Part shown: in pieces, positions 27,580 through 38,011 of the stretch
How positions within the stretch are numbered: the first letter of the stretch is position 1
Layout: the number at the start of each line of letters is the position of its first letter
Assembly (NCBI RefSeq): GCF_007990935.1
Contig: NZ_BJXJ01000001.1
Location: 62,001-126,000, forward strand
Length of the DNA stretch: 64,000 nt
DNA from: Vibrio sagamiensis NBRC 104589
Lineage (GTDB): Bacteria > Pseudomonadota > Gammaproteobacteria > Enterobacterales > Vibrionaceae
Direction: 5' to 3'
Translations under genes and position numbers: made by a program
Notes under the pieces: generated by a model
What the model was told of the DNA's origin: nothing
The model's database searches: none
Seen by the model: the letters and a program-made list of their open reading frames with translations, nothing else

Positions 27580-28869
27580 TTAATTCATTGCCATTAAGCG
27601 TTCAAAATGGTCCATTTTATCCATGGTTACTTTGGCATTCGCTAAGAAGGTTTGCTTAGCTTTACCTGTTAAGGATTTTGCTTGTGGCAGCTTTACTGTT
27701 CTCGCATTTTTATGTACACCGTTAACCAAAAATTCATAGTGTAGATGCGGCCCTGTTACTCGGCCTGTGCCACCTAATGTCCCAATTGTTTGGCCTTGCT
27801 TGACTCGTTGCCCTGTTTTAACCGTTCTTTTGGTTAAGTGGAGATACTTGGTGATATAGGTGTTACTGTGTTTAATAAACACATAGTTACCATTAAATTT
27901 GTTATAGGCTGACTTCTGAACTATACCATCACCCGCGGCCCAAATTGGTGTGCCAACTGGCGCGGCGTAATCTGTCCCTCTATGTGGACGGACTCTGCCT
28001 GTCACAGGGTGTAGACGGCGAGGGTTGAAATTGGAGGTTACCCGACGGAAGTCCAACGGTGCTCTTAGAAAAGCTTTTTTCATTGCTCGTCCATTCTCAT
28101 CAAAGTATTTACCAGACTTTTCATCTAGGATGGCTGTGAATTTGTCACCTTGGTTGTAAAACTCAGCGGCAATGATTTTTCCACGCCCAATCACTTCACC
28201 TTCTACGACTTCTTCTTGGTAAAGTACTCTAAAGGCGTCATTTTTTCTAATGTCTAACGCGAAGTCGATATCCCAACCAAAGATACCCGCTAACTCCATA
28301 ATCTGATTGGCATTTAGGCCAGAGGCTATTCCTGCATTCCAAAAGTTGGACTTGATGGTTGCTTCAGCATAATTCAATTGATGATCTACTTGCTTTTTAT
28401 CAACTCCTGTGAGGTATTTATCACCTTGCTTTTTTATATAAAAGGTTTCAAATGTGCTAAGTGGCAGCTTGAGTTGGACAAATTGATTATTTTCATCGAA
28501 ACCAAAGTGCAAGGCATCTCCAGGTTGCAAGCGAGTCAGCCTCTCTTTGATCTTTTTATTCGATGATAGAAGCTCTTGAAGAAGGCGGGGAGATAGGCCC
28601 GCTCGCTGGAATAAAATTGCGGCACTTTCACCATGAGCGACTTTGTCTTTTTTCCATGTAAGCGCTTTTGATACGGATGTCGATGCTTCTTGTTCCTGTG
28701 AGCTTAGAGAAAGCGGGATCGGGTAAGACTCACCGACTTGCAACCTTTTTTGTTGGGGTTCGAGCTCTTGCGGCTCTGGCAAAAAGAAAAAAGCGACAAT
28801 GATAAGAATACCAAACAAGCCGATAAGGACTTTATGCAACAGTGGTAAGCGGACTAAAATCGAATGCAT
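27580..28869 (-). CDS. M23 family peptidoglycan DD-endopeptidase (MepM/Shy type)
   Basis: Zinc endopeptidase that cuts peptide crosslinks to allow sacculus growth; periplasmic, anchored by an N-terminal span (about 12-30). The protein has 429 residues. An OapA/LysM-like region (about 70-140) is followed by a linker and the LytM domain, with zinc ligands in HRGTDYAAP (His296, Asp300) and catalytic/ligand histidines in GPHLHYEF (His375, His377); KYLHL (His344) also fits. It is divergent from tyrS. V. cholerae has several such enzymes (ShyA/B/C) and I cannot safely say which one this is. Confidence 0.92.
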   Translation of the reverse strand: MHSILVRLPLLHKVLIGLFGILIIVAFFFLPEPQELEPQQKRLQVGESYPIPLSLSSQEQEASTSVSKALTWKKDKVAHGESAAILFQRAGLSPRLLQELLSSNKKIKERLTRLQPGDALHFGFDENNQFVQLKLPLSTFETFYIKKQGDKYLTGVDKKQVDHQLNYAEATIKSNFWNAGIASGLNANQIMELAGIFGWDIDFALDIRKNDAFRVLYQEEVVEGEVIGRGKIIAAEFYNQGDKFTAILDEKSGKYFDENGRAMKKAFLRAPLDFRRVTSNFNPRRLHPVTGRVRPHRGTDYAAPVGTPIWAAGDGIVQKSAYNKFNGNYVFIKHSNTYITKYLHLTKRTVKTGQRVKQGQTIGTLGGTGRVTGPHLHYEFLVNGVHKNARTVKLPQAKSLTGKAKQTFLANAKVTMDKMDHFERLMAMN

Positions 28870-28998
28870 GAGGTACTTGATTACCCAATTAAACGTAAAA
28901 ATTCACAATCACTAGTCTAACGTGTTTCAAAATACATCGCTATTCAAGTAATATGTTCGACTATTATATTTTTGCTAAATTTGTGGGAGTGAACAAGA

Positions 28999-30186
28999 AT
29001 GGCGAGCATTGAAGCTGCACTGGCCGAGATTAAGCGTGGTGTCGAAGAACTGATTCCAGAAGAAGAACTGATCGCAAAACTGAAAGAAGGCCGACCTTTA
29101 CGTATCAAACTGGGTGCTGATCCAACTGCGCCTGATATTCACCTTGGCCATACGGTCATTTTTAATAAACTTCGTTTATTCCAAGAGTTAGGCCATGAAG
29201 TTACCTTTTTAATTGGTGATTTTACTGCGATGGTTGGTGATCCTACGGGTAAAAATACCACTCGTCCACCACTGAGCCGTGAAGATGTACTTCGTAATGC
29301 TGAAACTTATAAAGAGCAAGTATTCAAAATTCTTGATCCAGCGAAGACAAAAGTTCAGTTTAACTCGGAGTGGTTATCAGAGCTTGGTGCTGAAGGCATG
29401 ATTCGTCTTGCTGCTAATCAAACTGTTGCACGAATGTTAGAGCGTGATGATTTCAAAAAACGTTACGCAGGCGGTCAACCTATTGCTATCCATGAGTTTA
29501 TGTACCCGCTTTTACAGGGGTGGGACTCGGTTGCAATGGAAACGGATGTAGAGCTTGGCGGCACAGACCAAAAATTCAATCTTCTTATGGGACGTGAACT
29601 GCAAAAGTCGCACGGTCAGAAACCACAAGCTGTTTTGATGATGCCGCTTCTCGTTGGTTTGGATGGCGAGAAAAAGATGTCTAAGTCGGCCAACAACTAC
29701 ATTGGTATCAACGAGGCGCCAAATGAAATGTTTGGTAAGATCATGTCGATCTCTGATGATTTAATGTGGAGCTACTATGATCTCTTGTCATTTAGACCCA
29801 TTGAAGAAATTGCTCAATTCAAGGCAGATATTGAAGCGGGTGCGAACCCTCGTAATATCAAAGTGCTATTAGCAAAAGAAATCATTGCTCGTTTCCACAG
29901 TGAAGCAGATGCAGATGCAGCAGAGCAAGAATTTGTGAACCGTTTTGCTAAGAACCAAATTCCTGATGAAATGCCAGAGTTTGATTTTGAAGCAAGCACG
30001 CCAGTTGCAAACCTACTGAAAGAAGCTGGCCTATGTGCTTCAACGTCGGAAGCCATGCGCATGGTTAAGCAAGGTGCTGCAAAGATCGAAGGTGAGAAAG
30101 TCGCGGACGCGAAGTTTGCGCCTGAAGTGGGTACTTACGTATTCCAAGTGGGTAAGCGTAAATTCGCACGTATTACTATCAAATAA
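28999..30186 (+). CDS. tyrS: Tyrosyl-tRNA synthetase
   Basis: Class I aminoacyl-tRNA synthetase charging tRNA-Tyr. The protein has 395 residues. The HIGH-type motif is HLGH at 48-51 and KMSKS is at 226-230. A C-terminal S4-like RNA-binding domain (about 330-395) contains [15 protein letters not shown]. This is the shorter form found as the main enzyme in vibrios and pseudomonads, distinct from the 424-residue E. coli type. GGGAGTG precedes the ATG. There is no T-box in the leader. A strong terminator follows. Confidence 0.96.
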   Translation: MASIEAALAEIKRGVEELIPEEELIAKLKEGRPLRIKLGADPTAPDIHLGHTVIFNKLRLFQELGHEVTFLIGDFTAMVGDPTGKNTTRPPLSREDVLRNAETYKEQVFKILDPAKTKVQFNSEWLSELGAEGMIRLAANQTVARMLERDDFKKRYAGGQPIAIHEFMYPLLQGWDSVAMETDVELGGTDQKFNLLMGRELQKSHGQKPQAVLMMPLLVGLDGEKKMSKSANNYIGINEAPNEMFGKIMSISDDLMWSYYDLLSFRPIEEIAQFKADIEAGANPRNIKVLLAKEIIARFHSEADADAAEQEFVNRFAKNQIPDEMPEFDFEASTPVANLLKEAGLCASTSEAMRMVKQGAAKIEGEKVADAKFAPEVGTYVFQVGKRKFARITIK

Positions 30187-30225
30187 TACACAACAGCTAA
30201 TTAATACATAATTGCTTAAGATGAA

Positions 30226-30247
30226 AGCGCCCATTGGGCGCTTTTTT
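30226..30247 (+). terminator. Terminator of tyrS
   Basis: AGCGCCC/GGGCGCT stem with a 3-nt ATT loop followed by a run of six T, about 40 bp after the stop. Confidence 0.9.
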
Positions 30248-30311
30248 GCTCTAAGCCGCTCATTTTATTCGCTGGTCATTTAACACCGCACATTTACGGT
30301 TGTCTGGATAA

Positions 30312-30334
30312 TCAAGCCGTTCGAGGCGGCTTGA
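30312..30334 (-). other. Hairpin at the 3' end of dacB
   Basis: Eight-bp inverted repeat TCAAGCCG/CGGCTTGA, about 10 bp after the dacB stop codon in coding direction. No T-run follows on the minus strand, so it may only be a weak terminator or an RNA-stabilising end. Confidence 0.5.
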
Positions 30335-30343
30335 GTTTCCAAG

Positions 30344-31768
30344 TTACTGGTTCGCAGTTGTTTGACTGAAGCGGATAACATCTTGATAAAAAAGCTTCTC
30401 AAATTGTGTTATAGGCGGGAGTGACGGTCGTTTTCCTGAACTTTTATCTGGGAAGTAATCTGATACAAATTGTACAAATACCGTATTTGGCTGGCCATTC
30501 TTATCAAGGCCATATCCTGCCATGTTATAAGTACCGTAGATAGAACCACTCTTAGCAATTAATTGCCCTTTAATCGGTGCTTTACGCATGCTTTTTCGGT
30601 AGTGCAGTGTTCCAGACTCGCCTGATTTAGGCATGATGGCAATTAAGTTAAGCTTGTGCTCATTTCGCCAGATATAACGCAGTATCGCAGCCATTGAAGG
30701 CGCAGAAAGGCGATTACTTCGTGATAAGCCTGAGCCATCCTCCAGTCGAGCATTTTGAATATTGATCCCAGTATGAGCAAAGATGATCTGTTTTATTGCC
30801 TGAGTCCCGTTAGCAAAGCTGCCAGGTTGAATAAAAAACTTTGCGCCAAGCGTTTTTGTCAAAGCATCGGCAATTAAGTTATCGGAGCGCTTTAGCATGA
30901 CATCCAACAACTGCGGCAAAGGCTTAGATTGGTGTAAAGCTTGCAATCGACGTTTTTTATTAGGTGGAGTTCCGATTTTTATCTTCCCTCTTAGGGTTAT
31001 TCCCGTCTTTCTCAATAAACGCTCAACTTTCTTACTGGCATAACGTTCTGGATCTTGAACGGCTATTTTTAATGGGAGTGGATTATCACCTCTATCAACG
31101 ATGCAACCTGTTAATTCATAATGATTATTTGGCTGAGAAATTAAGCCAAGTTCGCAATGACGACTTTTTTTGGTGCTACTTGAAACGGTTTGTGCGCGAG
31201 TGGTGACTTGAATCGGTTGGTGCTCAGGAACATAAGCTCGTGTTCTACCATTTTTCTGGGTATAAAGCGAAGCTTGAACACAGTTATCATCAAGGCTGAT
31301 TGCTGAAACTGGTGCACTGTAGCACACGCCTAAAATATCCCACGGCCAACCAAGTGCACGATCGTACCCTGTGAAGGCGGTATTATCTAGCCAAAGGTCA
31401 CCATTGATTTTTCTCAAGCCATTTTTTTTGGCGCGAGTGAGCATTTTGTGTAGATCATTGGTTAAAAGGGTCGGGTCACCGGAAAAAGAGATAACAGCAT
31501 CAGAGCTTGAACTTTCTAGCTTCGTCTTAAAGGTAAATTCATTGCCTAGTTCAAGTTTAGCTGCAAGCGCGGTAACAATTTTTAGCGTACTGGCAGGCGG
31601 GAAAAGCTGATCAGTGGGATTGATATCGGTTAATTCAGTTTGAGAGTCTAGCTTTTGAGCAACCAAGCTGACACGAGCTCCATTAGGAAGCACCTCTTGA
31701 TGAGGGTAACTGAGCACTGTTGAGGAGAAAAGGTTAGCGATGAAGAAAAGGGGCCAACGTAAGCGCAT
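30344..31768 (-). CDS. dacB: D-alanyl-D-alanine carboxypeptidase/endopeptidase DacB (PBP4)
   Basis: Periplasmic class C penicillin-binding protein that trims and cleaves peptidoglycan crosslinks. The protein has 474 residues with a signal peptide ending near SSTVLS (about residue 20). The active-site Ser60 is in ASTLK (SxxK, Lys63); SDN lies in KRSDNLIADAL and the KTG-like triad is KSG in LIAKSGSIYGTYN. A large insertion between SxxK and SxN (about 80-250) is characteristic of PBP4. It is tail-to-tail with tyrS and has no visible partner gene. Confidence 0.95.
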   Translation of the reverse strand: MRLRWPLFFIANLFSSTVLSYPHQEVLPNGARVSLVAQKLDSQTELTDINPTDQLFPPASTLKIVTALAAKLELGNEFTFKTKLESSSSDAVISFSGDPTLLTNDLHKMLTRAKKNGLRKINGDLWLDNTAFTGYDRALGWPWDILGVCYSAPVSAISLDDNCVQASLYTQKNGRTRAYVPEHQPIQVTTRAQTVSSSTKKSRHCELGLISQPNNHYELTGCIVDRGDNPLPLKIAVQDPERYASKKVERLLRKTGITLRGKIKIGTPPNKKRRLQALHQSKPLPQLLDVMLKRSDNLIADALTKTLGAKFFIQPGSFANGTQAIKQIIFAHTGINIQNARLEDGSGLSRSNRLSAPSMAAILRYIWRNEHKLNLIAIMPKSGESGTLHYRKSMRKAPIKGQLIAKSGSIYGTYNMAGYGLDKNGQPNTVFVQFVSDYFPDKSSGKRPSLPPITQFEKLFYQDVIRFSQTTANQ

Positions 31769-31832
31769 AATAGACGTTCATAAAAACAAAGACATACCAA
31801 GAGTATATATTGAAATCCTTTCAGTGAGCATA

Positions 31833-31860
31833 AAAAATGCCTGCATATGCAGGCATTTTT
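31833..31860 (-). terminator. Terminator of ompU
   Basis: A perfect 28-bp palindrome made of AAAAATGCCTGCAT and its complement, 23 bp after the porin stop codon. It would also stop transcription on the plus strand. Confidence 0.92.
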
Positions 31861-31883
31861 ATCATTCAGTCAATGAGACTGGC

Positions 31884-32831
31884 TTAGAAGTCGTAACGTA
31901 GACCTAGAGCCACTTCATCTTCAGTCTTAACTTTATCTTCAGCTGTTGTGATATCGTCTTCATCAAGCATGTTGAAGTTGTATGATACGTAACCACGGAA
32001 GTTTGGCTTAAAGTAGTAAGTCGCATCTATAGCTAGGTTATTAGCAGAAGTTTCGTCATTTGTCTCTGCGTTGTTGTACGTAGAGCTGAATACGGTTTGG
32101 CCCATAGTATAAGCAGCTGCTAGCTCGTAGCCTGTGTAGTCATCAGAGTCAGTTAATAAACCTGCGAAGTATAAGTTATCAACTGTGTAAGATGCTGCTA
32201 GCATGTATTCACTAATATCGTATTGATCTGCGTAACCCGCACCAAGCTCAAGGCCAGTATCAGCAACAGCGTAGATAGCAGATAGAGAGTAACCATCAGT
32301 ATCAACATCAGCATTACTATCTTTATTTTCCTTTTCCTTTACAGGAGAATCAAAGCGGTAGCTTGCTCTTAGTGCTAAGTTGTCAAATTGGCCTTTGTAA
32401 GCCAGCATGTTGTCAGTACGGTCAGCTACAGCTAATTTATATGCTGCTGAGTTACCGTGGAAAGACATGATATCTGTGAAATCAGTAAGAACCATTAGAG
32501 AACCTTGGGTCTTACCGTAAGAAACTTCTCCGAATTTACCACCTAGGCCTGCGTATAAGTAACGGGTATCGATTGATTCATCATCTGCTGACGTAAATTC
32601 GCCTTCCCAGAAACCAAGTCCGTATAGCTCGTCATTGATCATTTGCTTACCAAGAACGTTGATACGTACACGAGATTTATCTGTTACATCACCGTCTTGT
32701 AATGCAAGACGGCCTTCAGCGCGGCCACCTATTTCAAAAGAAGTACCATCTTGGTTATAGATTTCAGCAGCATTTACACAAGTCGCCATTGCAACAGCAG
32801 ACACAGAAAGTGCAATTAGAGTCTTTTTCAT
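31884..32831 (-). CDS. ompU: General porin, OmpU-like
   Basis: Outer-membrane trimeric porin. The protein has 315 residues including a signal peptide MKKTLIALSVSAVAMATCVNA (cleavage after about 21). Porin features are alternating beta strands, an acidic composition, and a C-terminal GLRYDF ending in Phe needed for BAM recognition. SFEIGGRAEGRLALQDG, DFTDIMSFHGN and YFAGLLTDSDDYTGYELAAAY match Vibrio OmpU closely, and the dacB-ompU-greA order is that of V. cholerae. It is about 25-35 residues shorter than V. cholerae OmpU, mainly in surface loops, which is usual variation. In V. cholerae ToxR activates it; no ToxR site is certain here. Confidence 0.93.
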   Translation of the reverse strand: MKKTLIALSVSAVAMATCVNAAEIYNQDGTSFEIGGRAEGRLALQDGDVTDKSRVRINVLGKQMINDELYGLGFWEGEFTSADDESIDTRYLYAGLGGKFGEVSYGKTQGSLMVLTDFTDIMSFHGNSAAYKLAVADRTDNMLAYKGQFDNLALRASYRFDSPVKEKENKDSNADVDTDGYSLSAIYAVADTGLELGAGYADQYDISEYMLAASYTVDNLYFAGLLTDSDDYTGYELAAAYTMGQTVFSSTYNNAETNDETSANNLAIDATYYFKPNFRGYVSYNFNMLDEDDITTAEDKVKTEDEVALGLRYDF

Positions 32832-33375
32832 TTTATTTTGTCCTAGTTAGTTTCCATACCGTTTTGCATAAACTGATACGGTTGAGATTTTCTCTCATAC
32901 AAGTCACAACTTTGCTTATGAGCAATCTGACGAGAATCCCCCCTACGCCAGAAAAGCTTATTGAGTTAAAGCTTGCGTGCAATGTTTTACTGTAAAGTTT
33001 CATTAGAGGTTAGTAAAATGATATAAATGAAAATAATGAACGCTGTTCAATTGTGGTTTTTTTCTTTTCATGTTTATGTTTTTAATGTATTTATTCAGTA
33101 TCTTTGTGACTTTTGAGTTTTGAGGTATTTTACTTTTTTTTATGTTTTTACCTGGCGTTATGGGGTTGTTTTATAACCATTTATTAAATATTCTTAAAAC
33201 CATGGTCGCTAAATTACGTGCCTTTAAGCACACAATGGTATGGTTCATTGAATTTAAGGTGATTTCGTTCATTAGTTTGTTTAAACTAACCAAAACAACA
33301 TTTTTGAATGTCTTGCTTAATCAAACATTAGGTAAAATTTTTATTCAAAAACTCCTTTGACCTTGAGGTTATATA
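32832..33375. promoter_or_regulatory. ompU-greA divergent intergenic region
   Basis: This 544-bp AT-rich stretch has no convincing gene. On the ompU side there is an AGGA ribosome-binding site and a small TTGCT/AGCAA inverted repeat (32912-32925). Farther out (about 33040-33150) are T/A-rich tracts with TNAAA-like words such as the direct repeat CTCAAAACTCAAAA on the minus strand, of the kind ToxR binds, although the spacing does not match the textbook box. On the greA side GAGGT precedes the start codon, and no clear -35/-10 pair stands out. Confidence 0.45.
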
Positions 33376-33849
33376 ATGGAAAAAGTTCCAATGACATTGC
33401 GTGGCGAACAATTACTACGCACTGAACTCGATCGTCTACTAAAGCTCCGCCCACAAATATCTGAAGCAATCGCAGAAGCACGTGAGTTAGGCGACTTAAA
33501 GGAAAATGCTGAATATCATGCAGCACGTGAAGAACAAGGTATCTGTGAAGCTCAAATTCGTGATATCGAATACAAATTATCGGTGGCACAAGTTATTGAT
33601 GTCACAAAAATGGAAAATACGGGCAAAGTTATTTTTGGATCTACCGTAACGTTGATTGATTGCGATACAGAAGAAGAAAAAACGTATCAAATTGTTGGCG
33701 ATGATGAAGCAGATATTAAGGCTGGACGAATTTCAGTAAGTTCACCGATTGCTCGTGGTTTAATTGGTAAGATGGAGGGCGATGAAGTGGTCATTCAAAC
33801 TCCTGGTGGTGCTAAAGATTTTGAAATAGATAGTGTTGAATACCAGTGA
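33376..33849 (+). CDS. greA: Transcription elongation factor GreA
   Basis: Rescues backtracked RNA polymerase by stimulating transcript cleavage through the secondary channel. The protein has 157 residues, the family standard. The N-terminal coiled coil (about 1-75) has the acidic tip [18 protein letters not shown], with the catalytic Asp/Glu pair in DLKENAEY. The C-terminal FKBP-like domain ends in [13 protein letters not shown]. The ATG at 33376 is preceded by GAGGT. It is monocistronic with a strong terminator. Confidence 0.97.
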   Translation: MEKVPMTLRGEQLLRTELDRLLKLRPQISEAIAEARELGDLKENAEYHAAREEQGICEAQIRDIEYKLSVAQVIDVTKMENTGKVIFGSTVTLIDCDTEEEKTYQIVGDDEADIKAGRISVSSPIARGLIGKMEGDEVVIQTPGGAKDFEIDSVEYQ

Positions 33850-33875
33850 TTCTCCATAACTTATGGATGAAAAAC

Positions 33876-33905
33876 AAAAAAGGTCGCCTAGGCGACCTTT
33901 TCTTT
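33876..33905. terminator. Bidirectional terminator between greA and yhbY
   Basis: GGTCGCC/GGCGACC stem around a TA centre, with A-run on the left and T-run on the right. It serves both convergent genes. Confidence 0.92.
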
Positions 33906-33923
33906 TCGTCCAAGCGAATATAA

Positions 33924-34220
33924 TTACTTACGAGGAATGTCGATTTTGCGCTCTTCAGACTGACGGAATAGTACAAGTACCTTACCGATAGTCTGAACTT
34001 TCTCAGCGCCTGTTTCACGCACGATAGCGTCGATAATCAGCTGTTTTGTCTCACGATCTTCTGATGCTACTTTGATTTTAATCAGTTCATGGTGATTCAA
34101 AGCGATTTCAATTTCCGCTAACACGGCTTCTGTAAGTCCATTTGCGCCCATTAGCACAACAGGTTTTAAACTGTGAGCCAGGCCTTTAAGGTGCTGCTTT
34201 TGTTTGGTGCTTAGGTTCAT
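33924..34220 (-). CDS. yhbY: Ribosome assembly RNA-binding protein YhbY (CRM domain)
   Basis: Single CRM-domain protein of 98 residues that associates with pre-50S particles. The GANGLTEAVLAEIEIALNHHELIKIKV stretch and the GxxG loop region fit CRS1_YhbY. The start is the ATG at 34220, divergent from rlmE with a 138-bp gap, the same arrangement as in E. coli yhbY-rlmE. Confidence 0.94.
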   Translation of the reverse strand: MNLSTKQKQHLKGLAHSLKPVVLMGANGLTEAVLAEIEIALNHHELIKIKVASEDRETKQLIIDAIVRETGAEKVQTIGKVLVLFRQSEERKIDIPRK

Positions 34221-34358
34221 TACGCGGCCAATTTTCTTTAAAATAAGGGTTGAAAAAAGCTATTTTAACGCCATCTATTGCTGAAGACTATAATTTATTG
34301 AGCAATAGGCTGTGCCTATCAAAATAATAGCTGCTATTTACGCCTTGTTAGGATTAAA

Positions 34359-34988
34359 ATGAGTAAACAAAAACATTCAGCGAGCTCTGGTCGTTGGTTG
34401 AAAGAACACTTTGACGATAAGTATGCAAATGAAGCTCGTAAGAAGGGTTATCGTTCCCGTGCTTACTTCAAAATTGATGAGATCCAAACCAAAGATAAAT
34501 TGTTAAAACCGGGGATGACGGTTGTCGATTTAGGCGCTGCTCCAGGTGGTTGGTCTCAATATGCTGCTAAAGTAGTAGGTGATAATGGGCAAATTATTGC
34601 ATGTGATCTACTACCAATGGATCCTATTTCAGGAGTGAGTTTCTTGCAGGGAGACTTTCGTGAGGATGCTGTGTTAGAGGCTTTACTAGACAGAATCCAG
34701 CCCTCAATGGTGGATGTTGTGATGTCTGATATGGCGCCTAATATTGCAGGTAATAACTCTGTTGACCAACCTCGTGCTATGTACTTAGTGGAATTAGCAT
34801 TAGATATGTGTCGACAAGTTCTTGCTCCCAATGGTAGCTTTGTTGTCAAAGTTTTTCAGGGTGAAGGCTTCGATCAGTACGTTAAAGAAGTCAGAGACCT
34901 GTTTAAAGTTGTAAAAACGAGAAAACCAGACTCATCGCGAGCTCGCTCACGAGAAGTCTTTATTGTAGCCACTGGTTACAAAGGTTAA
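34359..34988 (+). CDS. rlmE: 23S rRNA (uridine(2552)-2'-O)-methyltransferase RlmE
   Basis: Heat-shock associated methyltransferase (RrmJ/FtsJ) acting on the 50S A-loop. The protein has 209 residues, the same as in E. coli, and the catalytic tetrad falls at the same numbers: Lys38, Asp124, Lys164 and Glu199. The SAM loop is [13 protein letters not shown]. It precedes ftsH by 99 bp, the conserved rlmE-ftsH pair. Confidence 0.97.
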   Translation: MSKQKHSASSGRWLKEHFDDKYANEARKKGYRSRAYFKIDEIQTKDKLLKPGMTVVDLGAAPGGWSQYAAKVVGDNGQIIACDLLPMDPISGVSFLQGDFREDAVLEALLDRIQPSMVDVVMSDMAPNIAGNNSVDQPRAMYLVELALDMCRQVLAPNGSFVVKVFQGEGFDQYVKEVRDLFKVVKTRKPDSSRARSREVFIVATGYKG

Positions 34989-35087
34989 CCATTTTGTTCC
35001 TTTATAGGATGGTTAACACTATGGCTACAGTTTGCAAACTGTAGTACCCTACCTTTAATTACAATCAGTTATCGAGAGGCTGACACC

Positions 35088-37043
35088 TTGAGTGACATGG
35101 CAAAAAATTTAATTCTGTGGCTTGTTATCGCAGTTGTGTTGATGTCGGTATTTCAGAGCTTTGGCCCTGGAGAGAGCAACGGCAGAACAGTGGATTACAC
35201 CACATTCGTACAAGAAGTTGGCAAAGGCCAGATTCAAGAGGCAACATTTAAAGATGGCGAAATCAGCTTTGTTCGTAATAGCGGCGGTGGCAAAATGGTC
35301 ACATACATGCCGGTATACGATGAAAAGTTGCTAGATGACCTAATTTCAAAAAATGTAAAAGTTCAAGGCACACCACCTGAAGAGCAGAGTCTACTGGGTA
35401 CTATTTTTATTTCTTGGTTCCCAATGATCTTACTGATTGGTGTATGGATTTTCTTCATGCGTCAAATGCAAGGCGGTGGCGGTAAAGGCGCTATGTCCTT
35501 TGGTAAGAGTAAAGCTCGAATGATGAGTGAAGAGCAAATTAAGACTACTTTTGCCGACGTTGCAGGTTGTGATGAAGCGAAAGAAGACGTAAAAGAATTG
35601 GTCGATTACCTTCGTGACCCAAGCCGTTTCCAGAAGTTGGGTGGAAAAATTCCAACGGGTGTGCTGATGGTTGGGCCTCCAGGTACAGGTAAAACATTGC
35701 TTGCTAAAGCAATTGCTGGTGAAGCCAAAGTACCATTCTTTACGATCTCAGGTTCTGACTTTGTGGAAATGTTTGTTGGTGTTGGCGCATCTCGTGTGCG
35801 TGACATGTTCGAGCAAGCTAAAAAAGCGGCACCGTGTATTATCTTTATCGATGAGATTGATGCTGTAGGTCGTCAGCGTGGTGCTGGTGTAGGTGGTGGT
35901 CATGACGAACGTGAACAAACCCTTAACCAGATGCTGGTTGAAATGGATGGCTTTGAAGGTAATGAAGGCATCATCGTCATTGCGGCAACTAACCGTCCAG
36001 ACGTTTTAGACCCTGCATTACTTCGTCCTGGTCGTTTTGACCGTCAAGTCGTGGTTGGGCTGCCAGATGTTCGTGGTCGTGAGCAGATCCTTAAAGTACA
36101 CATGAGAAAAGTACCGTTAGCTGATGATGTAGAGCCTTCTCTAATCGCACGTGGTACCCCTGGTTTCTCTGGTGCTGACCTTGCTAACCTTGTTAACGAA
36201 GCAGCATTGTTTGCAGCACGTGGCAATAAACGTAATGTTTCTATGGTCGAGTTTGAACTTGCTAAAGATAAAATCATGATGGGTGCAGAGCGCCGTTCAA
36301 TGGTAATGTCTGAAGAAGTTAAAGAATCAACGGCTTACCATGAGGCTGGCCATGCTATTGTTGGTCGATTGGTACCTGAGCATGACCCTGTATATAAAGT
36401 TTCTATCATTCCACGTGGCCGCGCTCTTGGTGTGACAATGTACTTACCAGAGCAAGACCGAGTGAGTATGTCTCGTCAACACCTTGAATCAATGGTTTCG
36501 AGCTTATATGGTGGTCGTTTGGCAGAAGAGCTTATCTATGGTGCTGATAAAGTGTCGACAGGTGCTTCTAACGATATCGAACGAGCAACAGATATTGCAC
36601 GCAAAATGGTTACACAATGGGGCTTTTCTGAAAAGCTGGGTCCATTACTCTATGCTGAAGAAGAAGGTGAAGTTTTCTTGGGCCGTAGCGTAACACAAAC
36701 CAAGCATATGTCGGATGACACAGCGAAGCTCATTGATGATGAGATCCGTACTATCATTGATCGTAACTATGACCGTGCTAAGAAAATCCTAGAAGAAAAC
36801 ATGGATATTATGCACGCGATGAAAGATGCATTGATGAAATACGAAACAATTGATGCTGGGCAGATTGATGATCTGATGAACCGGAAAACTGAGATTCGTG
36901 AGCCTGCAGGTTGGGGCGATAAGCCAACGGCCAAACCAGCTTCGGAGAGTTCCTCAGAAGTTAAATCAGCAGAAAGCTCATCAGGTCAGGCTTCTCAAAA
37001 TGCTTCATCAAATGAAGCGCCTGAGAGCAAAGATACGGAATAA
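35088..37043 (+). CDS. ftsH: ATP-dependent zinc metalloprotease FtsH
   Basis: Hexameric inner-membrane AAA+ protease degrading membrane and regulatory proteins such as LpxC. Using the TTG start it has 651 residues. Spans are at about 8-25 and 103-124 with a periplasmic domain between. Walker A GPPGTGKT is at 196-203, Walker B IIFIDEID at 251-258, the second region of homology is around RPGRFDRQ, and the zinc motif HEAGH is at 418-422. The acidic, Ser-rich tail (from about 620) is variable. The TTG at 35088 has GAGAGG 9 bases upstream; an ATG at 35097 would give the E. coli-like MAKNLIL start and is the alternative. Confidence 0.97.
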   Translation: MSDMAKNLILWLVIAVVLMSVFQSFGPGESNGRTVDYTTFVQEVGKGQIQEATFKDGEISFVRNSGGGKMVTYMPVYDEKLLDDLISKNVKVQGTPPEEQSLLGTIFISWFPMILLIGVWIFFMRQMQGGGGKGAMSFGKSKARMMSEEQIKTTFADVAGCDEAKEDVKELVDYLRDPSRFQKLGGKIPTGVLMVGPPGTGKTLLAKAIAGEAKVPFFTISGSDFVEMFVGVGASRVRDMFEQAKKAAPCIIFIDEIDAVGRQRGAGVGGGHDEREQTLNQMLVEMDGFEGNEGIIVIAATNRPDVLDPALLRPGRFDRQVVVGLPDVRGREQILKVHMRKVPLADDVEPSLIARGTPGFSGADLANLVNEAALFAARGNKRNVSMVEFELAKDKIMMGAERRSMVMSEEVKESTAYHEAGHAIVGRLVPEHDPVYKVSIIPRGRALGVTMYLPEQDRVSMSRQHLESMVSSLYGGRLAEELIYGADKVSTGASNDIERATDIARKMVTQWGFSEKLGPLLYAEEEGEVFLGRSVTQTKHMSDDTAKLIDDEIRTIIDRNYDRAKKILEENMDIMHAMKDALMKYETIDAGQIDDLMNRKTEIREPAGWGDKPTAKPASESSSEVKSAESSSGQASQNASSNEAPESKDTE

Positions 37044-37060
37044 AAATTAACAATACCAAT

Positions 37061-37088
37061 AAAACCCCGAGCTTAGCTCGGGGTTTTT
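37061..37088 (+). terminator. Terminator after ftsH
   Basis: CCCCGAGC/GCTCGGGG stem with a TTA loop followed by five T, about 20 bp after the ftsH stop. folP, 55 bp further on, would depend on read-through or its own promoter. Confidence 0.9.
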
Positions 37089-37142
37089 GTATTTATAAAT
37101 AAAAATGCCATCAAGGCGGACAGTTATAATGAGGCTATAAGT

Positions 37143-37982
37143 ATGATCACAGCTACGATTGAGGCTAATAATAAAACGTTAGATATGACTCGCTCACATG
37201 TTATGGCAATCCTTAATGTCACACCGGATTCTTTTTCTGATGGAGGAAAGTTTAACTCTATCGAGTCAGCACTAGCTCAAGTGGATAAAATGGTTCAAGC
37301 TGGGGTAACCATCATTGATGTTGGTGGCGAGTCAACGAGACCTGGCGCTCCTGATGTCGCACTGGAAGAAGAGTTAGAGAGGGTTATTCCAGTTATTAAA
37401 GCGATCAGAGAACGTTATGATGTTTGGATCTCTATCGATACAAGTAAAGCCGAAGTAATGCGTCAAGCGGTTGAAGCAGGGGCAGATTTAATTAACGATG
37501 TGAGAGCATTACAAGAGCCAGGTGCACTTGAAGTCGCTGCGGAATCTAACTTACCTATTTGCCTTATGCATATGCAAGGTCAACCTCGGACTATGCAAGA
37601 AGCACCTCATTACGACGATTTAATGGGAGATGTTGCGGCTTTTCTTCAAGAACGAGTGGCAGCTTGCGAAGCGATTGGTATTGATAAATCAAAACTTATT
37701 TTAGATCCGGGTTTTGGGTTTGGTAAAACGATCGAACATAATTATCATATGCTTGCACATCTTGATAAGTTTCATGAGTTTGGTCTGCCTTTGTTAGCTG
37801 GAATGTCTCGTAAGAGTATGATTTTTAAGCTTCTAAATAAGCAAGCATCGGAATGTACCAATGCGAGTGTGGTTTGTGCCACAATAGCTGCTATGAAAGG
37901 TGCGCAAATTATTCGAGTTCATGACTTCGAAGAAACCATTGAAGCAATGAAAATTGTTGAAATGATGCACAATAATAAATAG
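37143..37982 (+). CDS. folP: Dihydropteroate synthase
   Basis: Condenses 6-hydroxymethyl-dihydropterin pyrophosphate with p-aminobenzoate in folate synthesis; target of sulfonamides. The protein has 279 residues. Loop 1 is MAILNVTPDSFSDGG, the pterin site includes VGGESTRPGA and DPGFGFGKT, and the C-terminal pABA/phosphate residues are in IRVHDFEET. The ATG is preceded by GAGG. It is 29 bp upstream of glmM, the usual pair. Confidence 0.96.
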   Translation: MITATIEANNKTLDMTRSHVMAILNVTPDSFSDGGKFNSIESALAQVDKMVQAGVTIIDVGGESTRPGAPDVALEEELERVIPVIKAIRERYDVWISIDTSKAEVMRQAVEAGADLINDVRALQEPGALEVAAESNLPICLMHMQGQPRTMQEAPHYDDLMGDVAAFLQERVAACEAIGIDKSKLILDPGFGFGKTIEHNYHMLAHLDKFHEFGLPLLAGMSRKSMIFKLLNKQASECTNASVVCATIAAMKGAQIIRVHDFEETIEAMKIVEMMHNNK

Positions 37983-38011
37983 ATATTGAAAATAAATATT
38001 GAGGAAGTTTT

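Noticed and set aside
28870..28998. T-box riboswitch before tyrS
   Set aside because: The leader is only 129 bp, is shared with a divergent gene, and shows no specifier loop, T-box sequence or terminator.
33142..33360. Open frame of 72 codons in the ompU-greA gap
   Set aside because: It is AT-driven low-complexity sequence without a ribosome-binding site, and it lies in the greA leader.
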